Assembly (NCBI GenBank): GCA_023412495.1
Contig: JAEYNP010000039.1
Span: forward strand, 62,001-126,000
DNA from: Pseudomonadota bacterium
Lineage (GTDB): Bacteria; Desulfobacterota; Desulfobulbia; Desulfobulbales; Desulfocapsaceae
DNA: 64,000 bases
Direction of reading: 5' to 3'
The position numbers and the translations under genes are program-made. The notes beneath the pieces were generated by a model. That model was not told where the DNA came from. It ran no database searches and saw only the letters and a list, made by a program, of their open reading frames with translations. Below, one piece after another: positions 18,301-26,224 of this stretch (positions are counted from its first letter, which is position 1; each line of letters starts with the position of its first letter).

Positions 18301-18897
18301 ATCAGCCAAAGCGGCAATATCGCCGCCATCGGCTACGATCTCTATCTCGATCTGCTGCAGAAGACGGTCGCCGATCTCAAGGCCCAGGCGATGCGGGAGG
18401 AGGGGCCCGCCCGCGAGGAGGTCGATCCGGAGGTGAACCTCCAACTGTCCGCCTATATACCCGAAAGCTATATCCCTGATATCAGCCAGCGCTACATTAC
18501 CTACCGGCGGATGGCCGCGCTTTCCACCGCTCCGACGGAGATGCAGGCCGATCTGGAGGAGGAGCTTATCGACCGCTATGGGCCGCTGCCCGTCGAGACG
18601 ATCACCCTCTTCCGTATCATCGCGCTCAAGAAGGAGCTTGCCGACTTACGCATCAGCAAGCTGGAACACGGCAGGGATAGTCTTGCTCTGTCCTTCCTGA
18701 ACGACACGCCCCTTGCGCCCGAGATGCTACTTTCTTACCTTGAAAAGGCCGGAACAAAAAAACAGAACGCCGTGCCCAAACTCACGCCTGACGGGCGTCT
18801 GATCATCTACGACCGGTTGGCTTCAACCGAACATATTTTTGAAACCATCACACGAGTACTCCATGAACTGGGCAACCTTATCTCCCCTGCCGCCTGA
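15352..18897 (+). CDS. mfd: Transcription-repair coupling factor
   Basis: An 1181-residue SF2 translocase that removes stalled RNA polymerase at lesions and recruits UvrA. In order: UvrB-like N-terminal region (to about 400), the CarD-like RNA polymerase-interaction domain (about 500-575: Y-G-D-I-V-V-H-H-D-H-G, then L-Y-L-P-V), the helicase core with Walker A G-D-V-G-Y-G-K-T-E (near 648-656) and D-E-E-H box (near 752), then T-A-T-P-I-P-R-T-L, and the TRCF C-terminal domain. Length is normal. ATG 15352 was preferred to TTG 15343. It follows bamA with only a repeat element between. Confidence 0.97.
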   Translation: MYDTLLNLLAQNDGLAVAGLRGASPAWLAAQLADNTTCCCIVPDEYLIPILEQDIGLFTDRQVLPYPGHEIPPYTPLSPDQRIAAARLSTLYRLKTGSGGIMITSIEALLRRVMPADLLTRVAEYLMSGEDCDRDDLLQRLVYLGYEKAALVQSVGDFSVRGGIVDIYPPPFALDSGVIHDGPIRLDFFGDTIESLRPFDPFTQRSIGELSEATLLPVTDVLLDTTPGRLKRIAGLIHDLGDQNGWNSEETARMAERAGSGLRFEGMEFFLPLFYREHEPPTSTVLEFLPKNTVLVLIDPEGIRQSMHLTLERIRKNYETSREIGNPALPPPDLFLMEDGATRQLAEFKCLNITDFSRPGEETITITTGNHQLLKQEISLNRAKLGILAPLSAQISTWQKHGDRVIVCCRSSRHTKNLAELIAKHGHQVEILPSPLNLEHLPARGQDQPLFLCDHPLSEGFSLPEMHLHILSENELFGEMRLGGKKKAKQKEDPLLFTELHYGDIVVHHDHGLGIYRGLDTVTFQGVINDFVCLEYKDGDKLYLPVDRLNLLTRYQGLSDREPKIDKLGTQNWKTTKTKVKEEVWKVAQELLEIYAKRELREGRQFSQPGPLFHELEESFPFDETPGQDQSISDVINDLVSDRPMDRLVCGDVGYGKTEVAVRAAFKVVEDGYQVAILVPTTVLAEQHAKTFAERLQGFPVTISCLNRFRTPAEQKKILKDLAKGAIDIIIGTHRLLSKDVVFKELGLVVIDEEHRFGVAHKEKLKKLRAEVDILTLTATPIPRTLQMSLLSIRDLSVISTPPVHRQPVKTFVARFDELVIKEAVSKELRRGGQVFFVHNRVRSIHRMANVVQQLVPEARIAVAHGQMAGKELEEIMVSFVTKKINVLVSTTIIESGLDIPSANTIIINRADMLGLAEIYQLRGRVGRSSIQSYAYLLVPSLDSLTKDSKERLRALMDCSDLGGGFKLAMSDLQIRGGGNLLGISQSGNIAAIGYDLYLDLLQKTVADLKAQAMREEGPAREEVDPEVNLQLSAYIPESYIPDISQRYITYRRMAALSTAPTEMQADLEEELIDRYGPLPVETITLFRIIALKKELADLRISKLEHGRDSLALSFLNDTPLAPEMLLSYLEKAGTKKQNAVPKLTPDGRLIIYDRLASTEHIFETITRVLHELGNLISPAA

Positions 18898-19570
18898 ACG
18901 AGAGGTCCCGATCCCGCCTGGTTTCACCTGGGAGGAAATCGATGCGGTTTTTCTCGATATGGACGGCACCCTCCTCGACAAATACTACGACGATTTCTTC
19001 TGGGAATCCTACGTCCCCGAAGCCTACGCCCTCCGCAACTCCCTTGCGCCCGATCTGGCCCGGGAACAATTGCTGGCCGTTTACCGGAGTGTCGAGAACA
19101 CCCTGCAGTGGACCGATCTCGACTACTGGTCCGAACGCCTAGACCTGGATATCGCGGCCCTCAAGCGGGAAGTGAGCCATCTGGTGGATATTCATCCCTA
19201 CGTGCTCGATTTTTTCCTGTACATGCAGAAAATGAAAAAAAAGCTCTATCTCGTCACGAATGCCCATCCCAAGACCCTGGAGGTCAAGATGGAGAAGGTA
19301 AAGATCGAGCGCTGGTTCGAGCAATTGATTTGCTCCAAGGAAGTCGGGGCAGCAAAGGAGCAGCCCGAATTCTGGCAGAAACTGCAGACGCTCTTGCCCT
19401 ACGACAAGGGGCGGACGCTTTTTGCAGACGATACCGAAAAGGTTCTCCACGCGGCCGCAGCCTATGGTATCAAGCATTTGATCCATGTGGCAAAACCCAG
19501 CTCCCGGCTTCTTCCCCGCCATTCTCCACATTTCCCGTCGATTCTCACCTTCCGGGAGTTGATGTTTTAG
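18863..19570 (+). CDS. yrfG: HAD-family nucleotidase resembling GMP/IMP nucleotidase YrfG
   Basis: A 235-residue HAD phosphatase. Motif I is F-L-D-M-D-G-T-L-L-D (nucleophile and acid Asp), motif II L-V-T-N-A-H-P-K-T-L, and motif IV F-A-D-D-T-E-K-V-L. The segments D-Y-W-S-E-R-L-D-L-D-I and F-F-W-x-x-x-V-P-E closely match E. coli YrfG, which dephosphorylates GMP and IMP, so a purine nucleotidase is likely. The start ATG lies 35 bp inside the mfd end, in another frame, so translation is probably coupled. A TTG further upstream has no support. Confidence 0.75.
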   Translation: MNWATLSPLPPEREVPIPPGFTWEEIDAVFLDMDGTLLDKYYDDFFWESYVPEAYALRNSLAPDLAREQLLAVYRSVENTLQWTDLDYWSERLDLDIAALKREVSHLVDIHPYVLDFFLYMQKMKKKLYLVTNAHPKTLEVKMEKVKIERWFEQLICSKEVGAAKEQPEFWQKLQTLLPYDKGRTLFADDTEKVLHAAAAYGIKHLIHVAKPSSRLLPRHSPHFPSILTFRELMF

Positions 19571-19729
19571 AGGTCGCCGAACCGGAGAGATGGGAAATGG
19601 CCGCTTCAGCCTCGGCCTTGCTGCCGGTCCATGTCGGATTAATGTTGCAAAGTTGCTCTAGGATGACAATTATTTGAGTATCTTACCCCCTGGAGCATGA
19701 GCAATTTAAAAATGAGGAGTAATGAAAAA

Positions 19730-20185
19730 ATGAAAAGACTATCGCTGTTTTTGCTTCCGATATTTGTAGTCTTCTCCCTTTCTTCCTGTGCCGACTACAG
19801 CAAAGGGACCCGGGGCGCCGGAATCGGGGCGGCCGGCGGCGCCATCGCCGGCCAGGCCATTGGCCGCAGCACGGAAGCAACGCTGATCGGTGCCGCGGTG
19901 GGTAGCTTGCTCGGCTACATTGTAGGCAACGAGATGGACAAATACGACCGGCAGCAATTGAATCACGCATATGAGTTCGCACCCTCCGGGCAGCCGACCT
20001 CCTGGCACAATCCGGACAACGGCAACACCTATCAGGTTGTTCCACAGCCGGCCTATATCAATCCGACCCAGCCGGATAGACCTTGCCGGAAAGCCGAAAT
20101 TCTCGCCACCATCGACGGCAGGACCGAAAGGACCTACACCACGGCCTGCCGCAACAGCGTAGGACAGTGGGTCTTGCAGAACTAA
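19730..20185 (+). CDS. Glycine-zipper outer-membrane lipoprotein
   Basis: A 151-residue lipoprotein. A K-R-L start, a hydrophobic stretch and the lipobox L-S-S-C are followed by a glycine zipper (G-A-G-I-G-A-A-G-G-A-I-A-G, then L-I-G-A-A-V-G-S-L-L-G-Y-I-V-G-N) typical of the YMGG/SlyB/17-kDa antigen group, and a C-terminal domain with C-R-x-A-E-I and Y-T-T-A-C-R, whose two Cys may pair. Such proteins sit in the outer membrane and are linked to envelope integrity. Two upstream in-frame ATGs (19697, 19712) give a poorer signal peptide. It stands alone with its own terminator. Confidence 0.75.
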   Translation: MKRLSLFLLPIFVVFSLSSCADYSKGTRGAGIGAAGGAIAGQAIGRSTEATLIGAAVGSLLGYIVGNEMDKYDRQQLNHAYEFAPSGQPTSWHNPDNGNTYQVVPQPAYINPTQPDRPCRKAEILATIDGRTERTYTTACRNSVGQWVLQN

Positions 20186-20209
20186 CTGATCCGCCTTCGC
20201 TCAAGGATA

Positions 20210-20236
20210 GCCTCCTTTACTGCCGGTAAAGGAGGC
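20210..20236 (+). terminator. Intrinsic terminator after the lipoprotein gene
   Basis: GCCTCCTTTAC (20210-20220) and GTAAAGGAGGC (20226-20236) form a perfect 11-bp stem with a 5-nt loop, followed by a pyrimidine-rich tract ending in eight T about 28 bases later. Confidence 0.7.
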
Positions 20237-20274
20237 TTCATCCCGCTTTCATTCCCTTTTCCATTTTTTTTCGA

Positions 20275-21159
20275 ATGATGACAATGCCCAAAGGCCAGTC
20301 GCAGCTGGCGACATTTGCCCTGGTTCTGGCCATGATTCTCTGGGCAAGTTCCTTTATTGCCTTGAAATTCGCTTTTCGGACCTACGACCCCCTGGTGGTG
20401 ATCTTCGGGCGTATGTTCATCGCCAGCGTCTGCTTTGTGATCATAGGTAAACGCCTGGCCCAATCGCTTCACTACCGCAAGGGCGATTATCGGCTCATCC
20501 TGTTCATGGCCCTGTGCGAGCCCTGCCTTTATTTCCTGTTTGAGGCGAAAGCGGTGGAGAACACAACCGCCTCACAGGCCGGCCTGATAACAGCCATGCT
20601 GCCGATCATGGTTATGATTGCCGCCGCCTTTATCCTCAAGGAACGCATCACCCGCCGCTCCATCGCAGGTTCGGTTATGGCCATTTCGGGGGTCTGCTGG
20701 CTGACTCTACAGTCCACTCCGACCACCGACGCCCCAAATCCCCTGCTCGGCAACTTCCTGGAACTGCTGGCGATGGTTTGCGCCACCGGCTACACCATCG
20801 CCCTCAAATCGCTCACCGAGCGCTACCCCCCGTTCTTTTTGACCGCGATGCAGGCCTTTGTCGGCTGCCTCTTTTATTTTCCCCTGCTCTTGTACCCCCA
20901 GACAGAACTTCCGAGTGAATTTCACCTCGGCCCTACCCTGGCCATCGTCTACCTCGGCGCGGTGATTACTCTTGGTGCCTACGGCCTGTACAATTTCGGC
21001 CTCAAGCACGTCCCCGCCAACAAGGCCGCCTCCTATGTCAACCTCATTCCGGTCTTCTCGGTGATCATGGGCTGGCTGATACTGGGCGAGACCTTTACCG
21101 GAGGACAGATTGCCGCCGCTGCGGTCATCATGGGCGGTGTTTATCTGAGCCAGAGATGA
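20275..21159 (+). CDS. EamA/DMT-family membrane transporter
   Basis: A 294-residue inner-membrane protein with about ten hydrophobic segments arranged as two EamA repeats (first near 15-148, second near 160-290). The end of each carries the family's small-residue and Glu pattern (I-L-K-E-R-I-T-R-R-S and W-L-I-L-G-E-T-F-T-G-G-Q). Family members export amino acids, metabolites or nucleotide sugars; the substrate cannot be read here. A repeat element begins at the base after its stop codon. A second EamA gene of the window is at 26225-27070. Confidence 0.85.
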   Translation: MMTMPKGQSQLATFALVLAMILWASSFIALKFAFRTYDPLVVIFGRMFIASVCFVIIGKRLAQSLHYRKGDYRLILFMALCEPCLYFLFEAKAVENTTASQAGLITAMLPIMVMIAAAFILKERITRRSIAGSVMAISGVCWLTLQSTPTTDAPNPLLGNFLELLAMVCATGYTIALKSLTERYPPFFLTAMQAFVGCLFYFPLLLYPQTELPSEFHLGPTLAIVYLGAVITLGAYGLYNFGLKHVPANKAASYVNLIPVFSVIMGWLILGETFTGGQIAAAAVIMGGVYLSQR

Positions 21160-21290
21160 TGGACTCCTAAAAAGTCCGCATCTACTTGATTCGCTGTACC
21201 ATATGTACCACCAAAGCGCCGTTTGAGACTCTACTCCTCGTATATCAACTTTTTCCAGAGTCCATCTCCACGGGTTGGAGCACTTTTTAA
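21160..21290 (+). repeat. Dispersed MITE-like repeat, copy 1 (internally deleted)
   Basis: It starts TGGACTC immediately after the stop codon of the EamA gene and ends near GGAGCACTTTTTAA. It matches the element at 45165-45320 along its whole length but lacks most of the left inner arm (about 23 bp between CTACTT and CGCTGTACC). Shared blocks include CGCTGTACCATATGTAC, CCTCGTATATC and CCAGAGTCCATCTCCA. No target duplication is obvious at this copy. Confidence 0.75.
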
Positions 21291-21741
21291 CGACTACTCT
21301 AAAAAAATCCGAGAAATTTTCCCTTTTGAAGGTGAGTGGGAGAGGATTCAGGCCCCAAGGAAAGAACAATCCTGCACCGCCCTGGAAATTTCCCCCGAAA
21401 TTTATCTATCCCCGAAATCCTGCTCCGGAGTTCGCCTGGTGCAGTCTTATTCTCCCCCTTTCGGCAGTCTTCGTGACAGCATTGAAAAAAAGATTGACAA
21501 AATCCATCCGAAGGTTAATGATCAGAAGTCGATCGAGCGCTTGCTCAGGTATGCGTTATCACTTTATACTTACAAATCTTCCGGCATAACTGGCTGTATT
21601 AGCGTATTTATTTTCCGACTGAGCGCTCGACCGAAAAGCTGCTGTCTATGATCTGCGTTACCTGTTCGAGGGCCGGCAATGTCTCTGTTGCCGGCCTCTT
21701 TACACACAAACGAAGTTCATCTTTCGCAAAAGGAGGAGCGT
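21291..21741 (+). other. Gene-free leader upstream of the Trp/His-rich membrane protein
   Basis: About 450 bp without a credible gene. It holds a possible sigma-70 promoter (TTGACA 21494-21499, 16 bp, TAATGA 21516-21521), an interrupted inverted repeat (GATCGAGCGC-TTG-CTCAG at 21531-21548 against CTGAGCGCTCGACC at 21619-21632), and a strong hairpin at 21671-21696. A long structured 5' leader controlling the next gene is possible; no known riboswitch was recognised. Confidence 0.4.
21671..21696 (+). terminator. Leader hairpin before the membrane protein gene
   Basis: GGCCGGCAA (21671-21679) and TTGCCGGCC (21688-21696) form a perfect 9-bp stem with an 8-nt loop followed by TCTTT. It lies 45 bp before the start codon, so it could be a terminator for upstream transcripts or an attenuator. 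Confidence 0.5.
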
Positions 21742-23055
21742 ATGGCCGCAGCAGAATTAAAGCCCCGGTGGGGACAGCCTCTCACCGGAATCATCTCGTT
21801 TATTGCATTTTTTGGCATAGCCTGGATACTCTGGTTTTTCCTGAGTGACCCGCGGGGTCCGCTGCACACTTTCCCCTACCCCTTCGTGCTCTATCTGGCC
21901 ATGATGATCCTGGTTGGCCTGTGGCAGCATATGTTCCTCGGCGACTGGCCCTTCGACGATCTGCCCCAGCCGACGCGCGGCATCGTCGAGACCTTCGTCA
22001 ACCTGGTCCTCGTCTGGTTCGTGATTCATATCGTCTTTTACCGAGTCCTCGGGCTCGGTTTCAATTTCCTCAGCCAGAGCAATATCGAGGCCCTGGCCGC
22101 CACCGGCTCGTGCGTCGCCCAGTTTCAGGATGCGGCGGGGGCCATGGTCAACTGCGGCAAGGAACTCTCTTTAGAGAAACTGGTGGCCGGCACCGCCCGC
22201 TACGGTGAGCGGGCGGTGGTCTGCTTCGTGCTCATCGGCTTTTTCAGCTATCCCTTCATCACCATCCTCTTCGGCAAATGGCCGGTCCGTCCCAGCGACC
22301 TGAAACAGCCCATGGCCGGTCTCGCTGAATTCGGCTGGTCCTCCATGTGGACGATGTTCTTCTACGTCGCGCTGATCGTGCCTTTCTGGGGGATGCTCTA
22401 CGGCAAGGTCTTCGGGTCATCCTACGGCATGAATTTCCCGTGGTGGACCGAAATCGCCGGAACCCCGCATGTGCACTGGGTATTCGGCTGGTGGGAATGG
22501 ATGATCGTGGTCCTGTTCATGACGCCCAACGTATGGCGGATGAAGCCCTGGTCGGCGATCAAGCTTGCCCAGCCTCTGAAGGGATTGGTCTCCTTTTTCG
22601 CCATCGTGGTGATCGGCTATCTGATCGCCCTGGCCTGCGTCAAATTCGCGCCCCTCTGGCTGCCCGACATGACCGAGGCGCTGAAGGCGAACGGCAACGA
22701 CAGCATGGCCCGCTTCCTGTGGTACCATGCCGCCGAGATCGCCGGCTTCACCTTGATCCCCTTCCTGGTCTGGCACCATTATTTCGACGACATGGTGCCG
22801 ATGCAGGACATCGACTCCTGGGCCGCCTTCTGGTTTCGGACCGTCGGCGTCCTCGTCTTCGCAGTGCTCAACTACATCTTCTTCTACTACATCAATTTCG
22901 GCCACTGGGGGCTCGGCAACCATCACATGGCCCACGGCGTGGCGGACAGAATTTTGCACGGCGAGTCCCTGATCTGGAATTTCTGGTGGATCATCCCCTT
23001 GCTCTGGAACGAATGGTTCTTCCACAAGTGGCCGTTCTATACCCATGAACATTGA
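21742..23055 (+). CDS. Unrecognised Trp/His-rich polytopic membrane protein
   Basis: A 437-residue integral membrane protein with roughly ten hydrophobic segments and very high Trp content. I do not recognise the family. Four segments start with the same motif, Q-P-x-x-G followed by a hydrophobic helix, at residues 12, 76, 189 and 277; three of them are preceded by W-P/W-x or a basic-Trp turn (G-D-W-P-F, G-K-W-P-V, M-K-P-W). This suggests an internally repeated architecture. Loops carry clustered His and Trp (T-P-H-V-H-W near 241-246, V-W-H-H-Y-F near 343-348, G-N-H-H-M-A-H near 392-398). Start at 21742 follows AAGGAGG; the frame upstream to 21679 would cross a hairpin. It is a single-gene unit ending at a bidirectional terminator. 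Metal or haem binding is only a guess. Confidence 0.75.
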   Translation: MAAAELKPRWGQPLTGIISFIAFFGIAWILWFFLSDPRGPLHTFPYPFVLYLAMMILVGLWQHMFLGDWPFDDLPQPTRGIVETFVNLVLVWFVIHIVFYRVLGLGFNFLSQSNIEALAATGSCVAQFQDAAGAMVNCGKELSLEKLVAGTARYGERAVVCFVLIGFFSYPFITILFGKWPVRPSDLKQPMAGLAEFGWSSMWTMFFYVALIVPFWGMLYGKVFGSSYGMNFPWWTEIAGTPHVHWVFGWWEWMIVVLFMTPNVWRMKPWSAIKLAQPLKGLVSFFAIVVIGYLIALACVKFAPLWLPDMTEALKANGNDSMARFLWYHAAEIAGFTLIPFLVWHHYFDDMVPMQDIDSWAAFWFRTVGVLVFAVLNYIFFYYINFGHWGLGNHHMAHGVADRILHGESLIWNFWWIIPLLWNEWFFHKWPFYTHEH

Positions 23056-23173
23056 TCCTGCCTGTTTGAATTGATTTCGTGAAAGTGCTTCCCCCTCTCA
23101 AGGGGGGACTGAACTGGGTACCCCTCAAGGGGTCGCTGAAAGAGCCCCTTTTTGGGGGATTGACGAAAAAACA

Positions 23174-23214
23174 AAAGGGCCGGGACCTCCCCAGGGAGAT
23201 CCCGGCCCTTTTTG
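23174..23214. terminator. Bidirectional terminator between convergent genes
   Basis: A long GC-rich hairpin (AAAGGGCCGGGA-C-CTCCC paired with GGGAGATCCCGGCCCTTT, near 23174-23211) with an A-run on its left and a T-run on its right. It can end transcription of the membrane protein gene on plus and of the LtaS-like gene on minus. Confidence 0.8.
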
Positions 23215-23269
23215 CGCCACTTGCTGTTCGAATTTCGTCCAGTCCCGAGGCCGCCTGGCGGTTACCTCG

Positions 23270-25117
23270 CTACAACCGGGGATCTGCCGCAGCGGGAGCG
23301 GCTCCCGCCCCGGCTGCCGCACCCGCCATCAACGTGGTCGGCCGGCGCGTGATACCCGCGCCAAGACTCATGATGTTGTTGTAGCTCGCCATTATTTTCT
23401 GCGGAGCCCACTCCTCCCGGTTCTTACAGGCCACCTGTTTGCAGATGCGCTCCTCCGTGAGAATATCGAGGATGAAATCCATGAACTCATAATGGTGATC
23501 CGGCCAGGCAACCTGTTTTTGCTGGGGGCCGTCGTAGAACCAGATATTCTGCTTATCTGACAGGTTGTATCCTAAATTCTTATAGATCCGTCCGCCGTCC
23601 AGAGGCGGCAGGTGATCGCTGGTGATCACAATCAGACTGTCCGGATCGATCTCCCGCAGCTTTTTCAGGTAGCCGGCAACGGCTCCGGCTCGATAATAGA
23701 ATTGTTGAATAGCGAGATAGGTCTGGGAATTGTTGCCGACGCCGATCACATCGACCTTCGGCGGAAAACGCTCCAGGTCGGTCTTGTGAGGCAGATGGCC
23801 ATAAACACCCAGTATATAGTTGAGAAACGGCCTACCTTCCGCCGTGAGTTTTTCGACGTAGGCAAGGTTCTGGCTGAGCAGATCCCCGTCGAAGATGTAT
23901 TGTTTGACACCTTCCGTCCCCTCGTACTGCAGATATGTGGGTCGGCTGCCGGCAAAGGCGCTGGGGAAGTTGATCTCTTGAAAACCCAGGCTGCGGTAGG
24001 CCTTTTCAGAGTTGAAAAAATCCGGCTTGTAGGATTGCGTGGCCACCGTCCGGTAGCCGACGTCGGCGAGAACATTCGGCAGGCAGGGCGTCTTGGCCCC
24101 GTCCAGCATATTGAATTCGGCCGAGGTATAGAGCTCGAGCGCCGGCACGCCGCAGAGAAGCTCGAACTCCGCCTGCGCCGTTCCGCCCCCGAACACCGGC
24201 GAAGTGCTCACATGCATCTTGGCCCGCATGGCCTTGAACTCCGGGGGTGCCGCCGGAGTACGGAAGGACAGGCCCTTGAAGCGTTCCGGATCGAAAAATG
24301 ATTCCAGCACGAGGATATGGATATTGCGGGATTTCTGCAGGGTGCTTTTCAGGATCTCCGGATTCCGGCCGGGATCGTCGATCGGCGCCTGCGTAGCAAG
24401 TTCCGCCATCGCCCTATGCTTGTTGGCGGCAAAGAGCAGCAGCGAGATGGCTCTGCCCACACTGGCGGAAGTCCATCGGTCCGACCAGGGAACAATATTC
24501 AGCCCGCGACTGCCGGCGAGCTGCAGGAATTGCTTGGGTGCCATATAGGCGGCGATTGGCGGTATTGCGGCGACAAGCAGCAGCGCGAGGGGCAGGATCA
24601 GTTCCCGGGGACGGCGCCGAAGCGAAACGGCAAAAGCCGTAATCCAGAAGAAAACTCCGGCCACCACTCCCATCCGGACCCAGATCGGCGATACCGTAAG
24701 TCCCTCCGGCAGGAGAAGCAGATCATCCAGCTTTAAAATGCTGTGCATGAACACATAATAGAGATCCATGCCCACATAGAGCAGAACGATCGGTGCCGCT
24801 GCAATGACACCCCGCCAGGTGCCGGGACGCATGAGATAATAGAGCGCCCCGTAGACGAGCAGCAAAAAGGGCAATTCGTGGTAGAAAAAGTAATTCCGGA
24901 CCTGATCGAAAATTTCGTAAACCAGCAGAAAAAAAGGCAAATCGTGCTGGAACGCGAAGTACTCGTCAATGCCTCCGATCAGCCCGAAAGACAGCGAGAT
25001 GGTCAGAAGGAGAAGGCTCAGGACGAAAAAGGGCACGACGGCCAGCACCGCACCGCGCAAAAGATGGACGGACTCTTTCTTCCGGGGAAGATAGCGACGA
25101 AAGTATTCTGTTAACAT
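23270..25117 (-). CDS. LtaS-like membrane sulfatase/phosphoglycerol-transferase-type enzyme
   Basis: A 615-residue protein with about five or six membrane helices in the first 200 residues and a large periplasmic alkaline-phosphatase-fold domain. This has the metal/nucleophile pattern of LTA synthase-like proteins: V-L-E-S-F (Glu ligand, about 273), F-G-G-G-T-A-Q-A-E-F-E-L-L-C-G (Thr nucleophile near 320), H-L-P-H and S-D-H-L-P-P-L (near 525). In Gram-negatives such enzymes move phosphoglycerol or phosphoethanolamine groups onto glycans or lipids (OpgB, EptA and CptA relatives); the acceptor here is unknown. The last 35 residues are an unusual Ala/Gly/Pro-rich tail. Confidence 0.8.
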   Translation of the reverse strand: MLTEYFRRYLPRKKESVHLLRGAVLAVVPFFVLSLLLLTISLSFGLIGGIDEYFAFQHDLPFFLLVYEIFDQVRNYFFYHELPFLLLVYGALYYLMRPGTWRGVIAAAPIVLLYVGMDLYYVFMHSILKLDDLLLLPEGLTVSPIWVRMGVVAGVFFWITAFAVSLRRRPRELILPLALLLVAAIPPIAAYMAPKQFLQLAGSRGLNIVPWSDRWTSASVGRAISLLLFAANKHRAMAELATQAPIDDPGRNPEILKSTLQKSRNIHILVLESFFDPERFKGLSFRTPAAPPEFKAMRAKMHVSTSPVFGGGTAQAEFELLCGVPALELYTSAEFNMLDGAKTPCLPNVLADVGYRTVATQSYKPDFFNSEKAYRSLGFQEINFPSAFAGSRPTYLQYEGTEGVKQYIFDGDLLSQNLAYVEKLTAEGRPFLNYILGVYGHLPHKTDLERFPPKVDVIGVGNNSQTYLAIQQFYYRAGAVAGYLKKLREIDPDSLIVITSDHLPPLDGGRIYKNLGYNLSDKQNIWFYDGPQQKQVAWPDHHYEFMDFILDILTEERICKQVACKNREEWAPQKIMASYNNIMSLGAGITRRPTTLMAGAAAGAGAAPAAADPRL

Positions 25118-25323
25118 GAGCGTGACGAGACGGTGAGATCTTCTGAAGAAGAGGGGGGAACAGATGGTTACAACTTCGACTGCAATCCGCTTGCGTTTCC
25201 GCGAGTGGGCTCTGCTCGCGGTCAGCCCGAAGTATGCCTGTTTCCATTCCCGGCAGAGTTGTCGTAATTTACCCGATTTTTAAGACTTCAGCTAGTTCTT
25301 TTGGGTTAACGCCCGTCGCCGCG

Positions 25324-26115
25324 TTATTTGCACGCTCCTTCAGGGGAAGATAAGATCGCCAGCAATTCGCCATGGATCCCCGGAGCCGTCGCCAGCACAG
25401 AATAGGGAGGGGAGAGAAGTTTCTCGTCTCCCTTTATGGAAGTGACCTTTGCGCCTGCTTCCCGGGCGATCAGCGCCCCCGCCGCCAGGTCCCATGGTTG
25501 CAGGGAAAGCTCCCAGTACCCTTCAAAGCGGCCGGCCGCCACGTAACAGAGATCGAGAGCCGCCGAACCCAACCTGCGTACTCCCTGGGCGAGCATGGTG
25601 AGTCTCACGAAATGATCGAGATTGTTTTCCTTTTTCTTCCTGACATCATACGGGAAACCGGTAACCAGGAGGGACCGGGCCAGCACCGTCTGCCGCCCCG
25701 CCTGGAGGGTTCGCCCGTTCAGCATGGCGCCTTTGCCCCGTTCGGCGCTGAACAGCTCATCTCGCATCGGATCGTAGACCGCTGCCAGGGTCAGCTCGCC
25801 GCCCGCGGCATAGGCGATGGAGACGCAGAAAAAAGGGATGCCGTGGGCATAGTTGACGGTGCCGTCCAGGGGATCGATGTACCACTGGTCTCTGCCGCCG
25901 TCTTCTCCACCGCCCTCTTCCGCCAGTATCCGATGGCCGGGAAAACTGCGATTGATTTCGCCTACCAGATAGGCCTCCGACCGATGGTCGATCTCCGTGA
26001 CGAGGTCGATCTCCCCCTTGAAATCTATACGATGTTCCTGCTCGTACCCGTCGGCCAGAATCCCTCCCGCCCGGCGGGCCAGTCGCTCAAGATCCATAAG
26101 TGATGGTGTCGCCAT
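25324..26115 (-). CDS. suhB: Inositol-1-monophosphatase family protein
   Basis: A 263-residue Mg-dependent sugar phosphatase. Metal ligands are in place: A-E-E-G-G (Glu66/67), I-D-P-L-D-G-T-V-N-Y (Asp81, Asp84) and W-D-L-A-A-G (near 208). SuhB-type proteins hydrolyse inositol 1-phosphate and related sugar phosphates and, in some bacteria, take part in rRNA antitermination. It is transcribed with or upstream of the LtaS-like gene, 206 bp away, so an independent transcript is also possible. Confidence 0.88.
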   Translation of the reverse strand: MATPSLMDLERLARRAGGILADGYEQEHRIDFKGEIDLVTEIDHRSEAYLVGEINRSFPGHRILAEEGGGEDGGRDQWYIDPLDGTVNYAHGIPFFCVSIAYAAGGELTLAAVYDPMRDELFSAERGKGAMLNGRTLQAGRQTVLARSLLVTGFPYDVRKKKENNLDHFVRLTMLAQGVRRLGSAALDLCYVAAGRFEGYWELSLQPWDLAAGALIAREAGAKVTSIKGDEKLLSPPYSVLATAPGIHGELLAILSSPEGACK

Positions 26116-26224
26116 ATTCGCCTCCCTTTCCGATGCTCATGTTTTTCCACACAGTATGTACTCCGATCCGGGAAGACGAGCCGGATGCCCGAAATTCTCC
26201 GAAGGCGCAGGACTTGAAAACCGC

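Noticed and set aside
16039..18444. Long minus-strand open frame opposite mfd
   Set aside because: Antisense shadow; Asp/Val/Gly-rich translation typical of reverse-frame artefacts.
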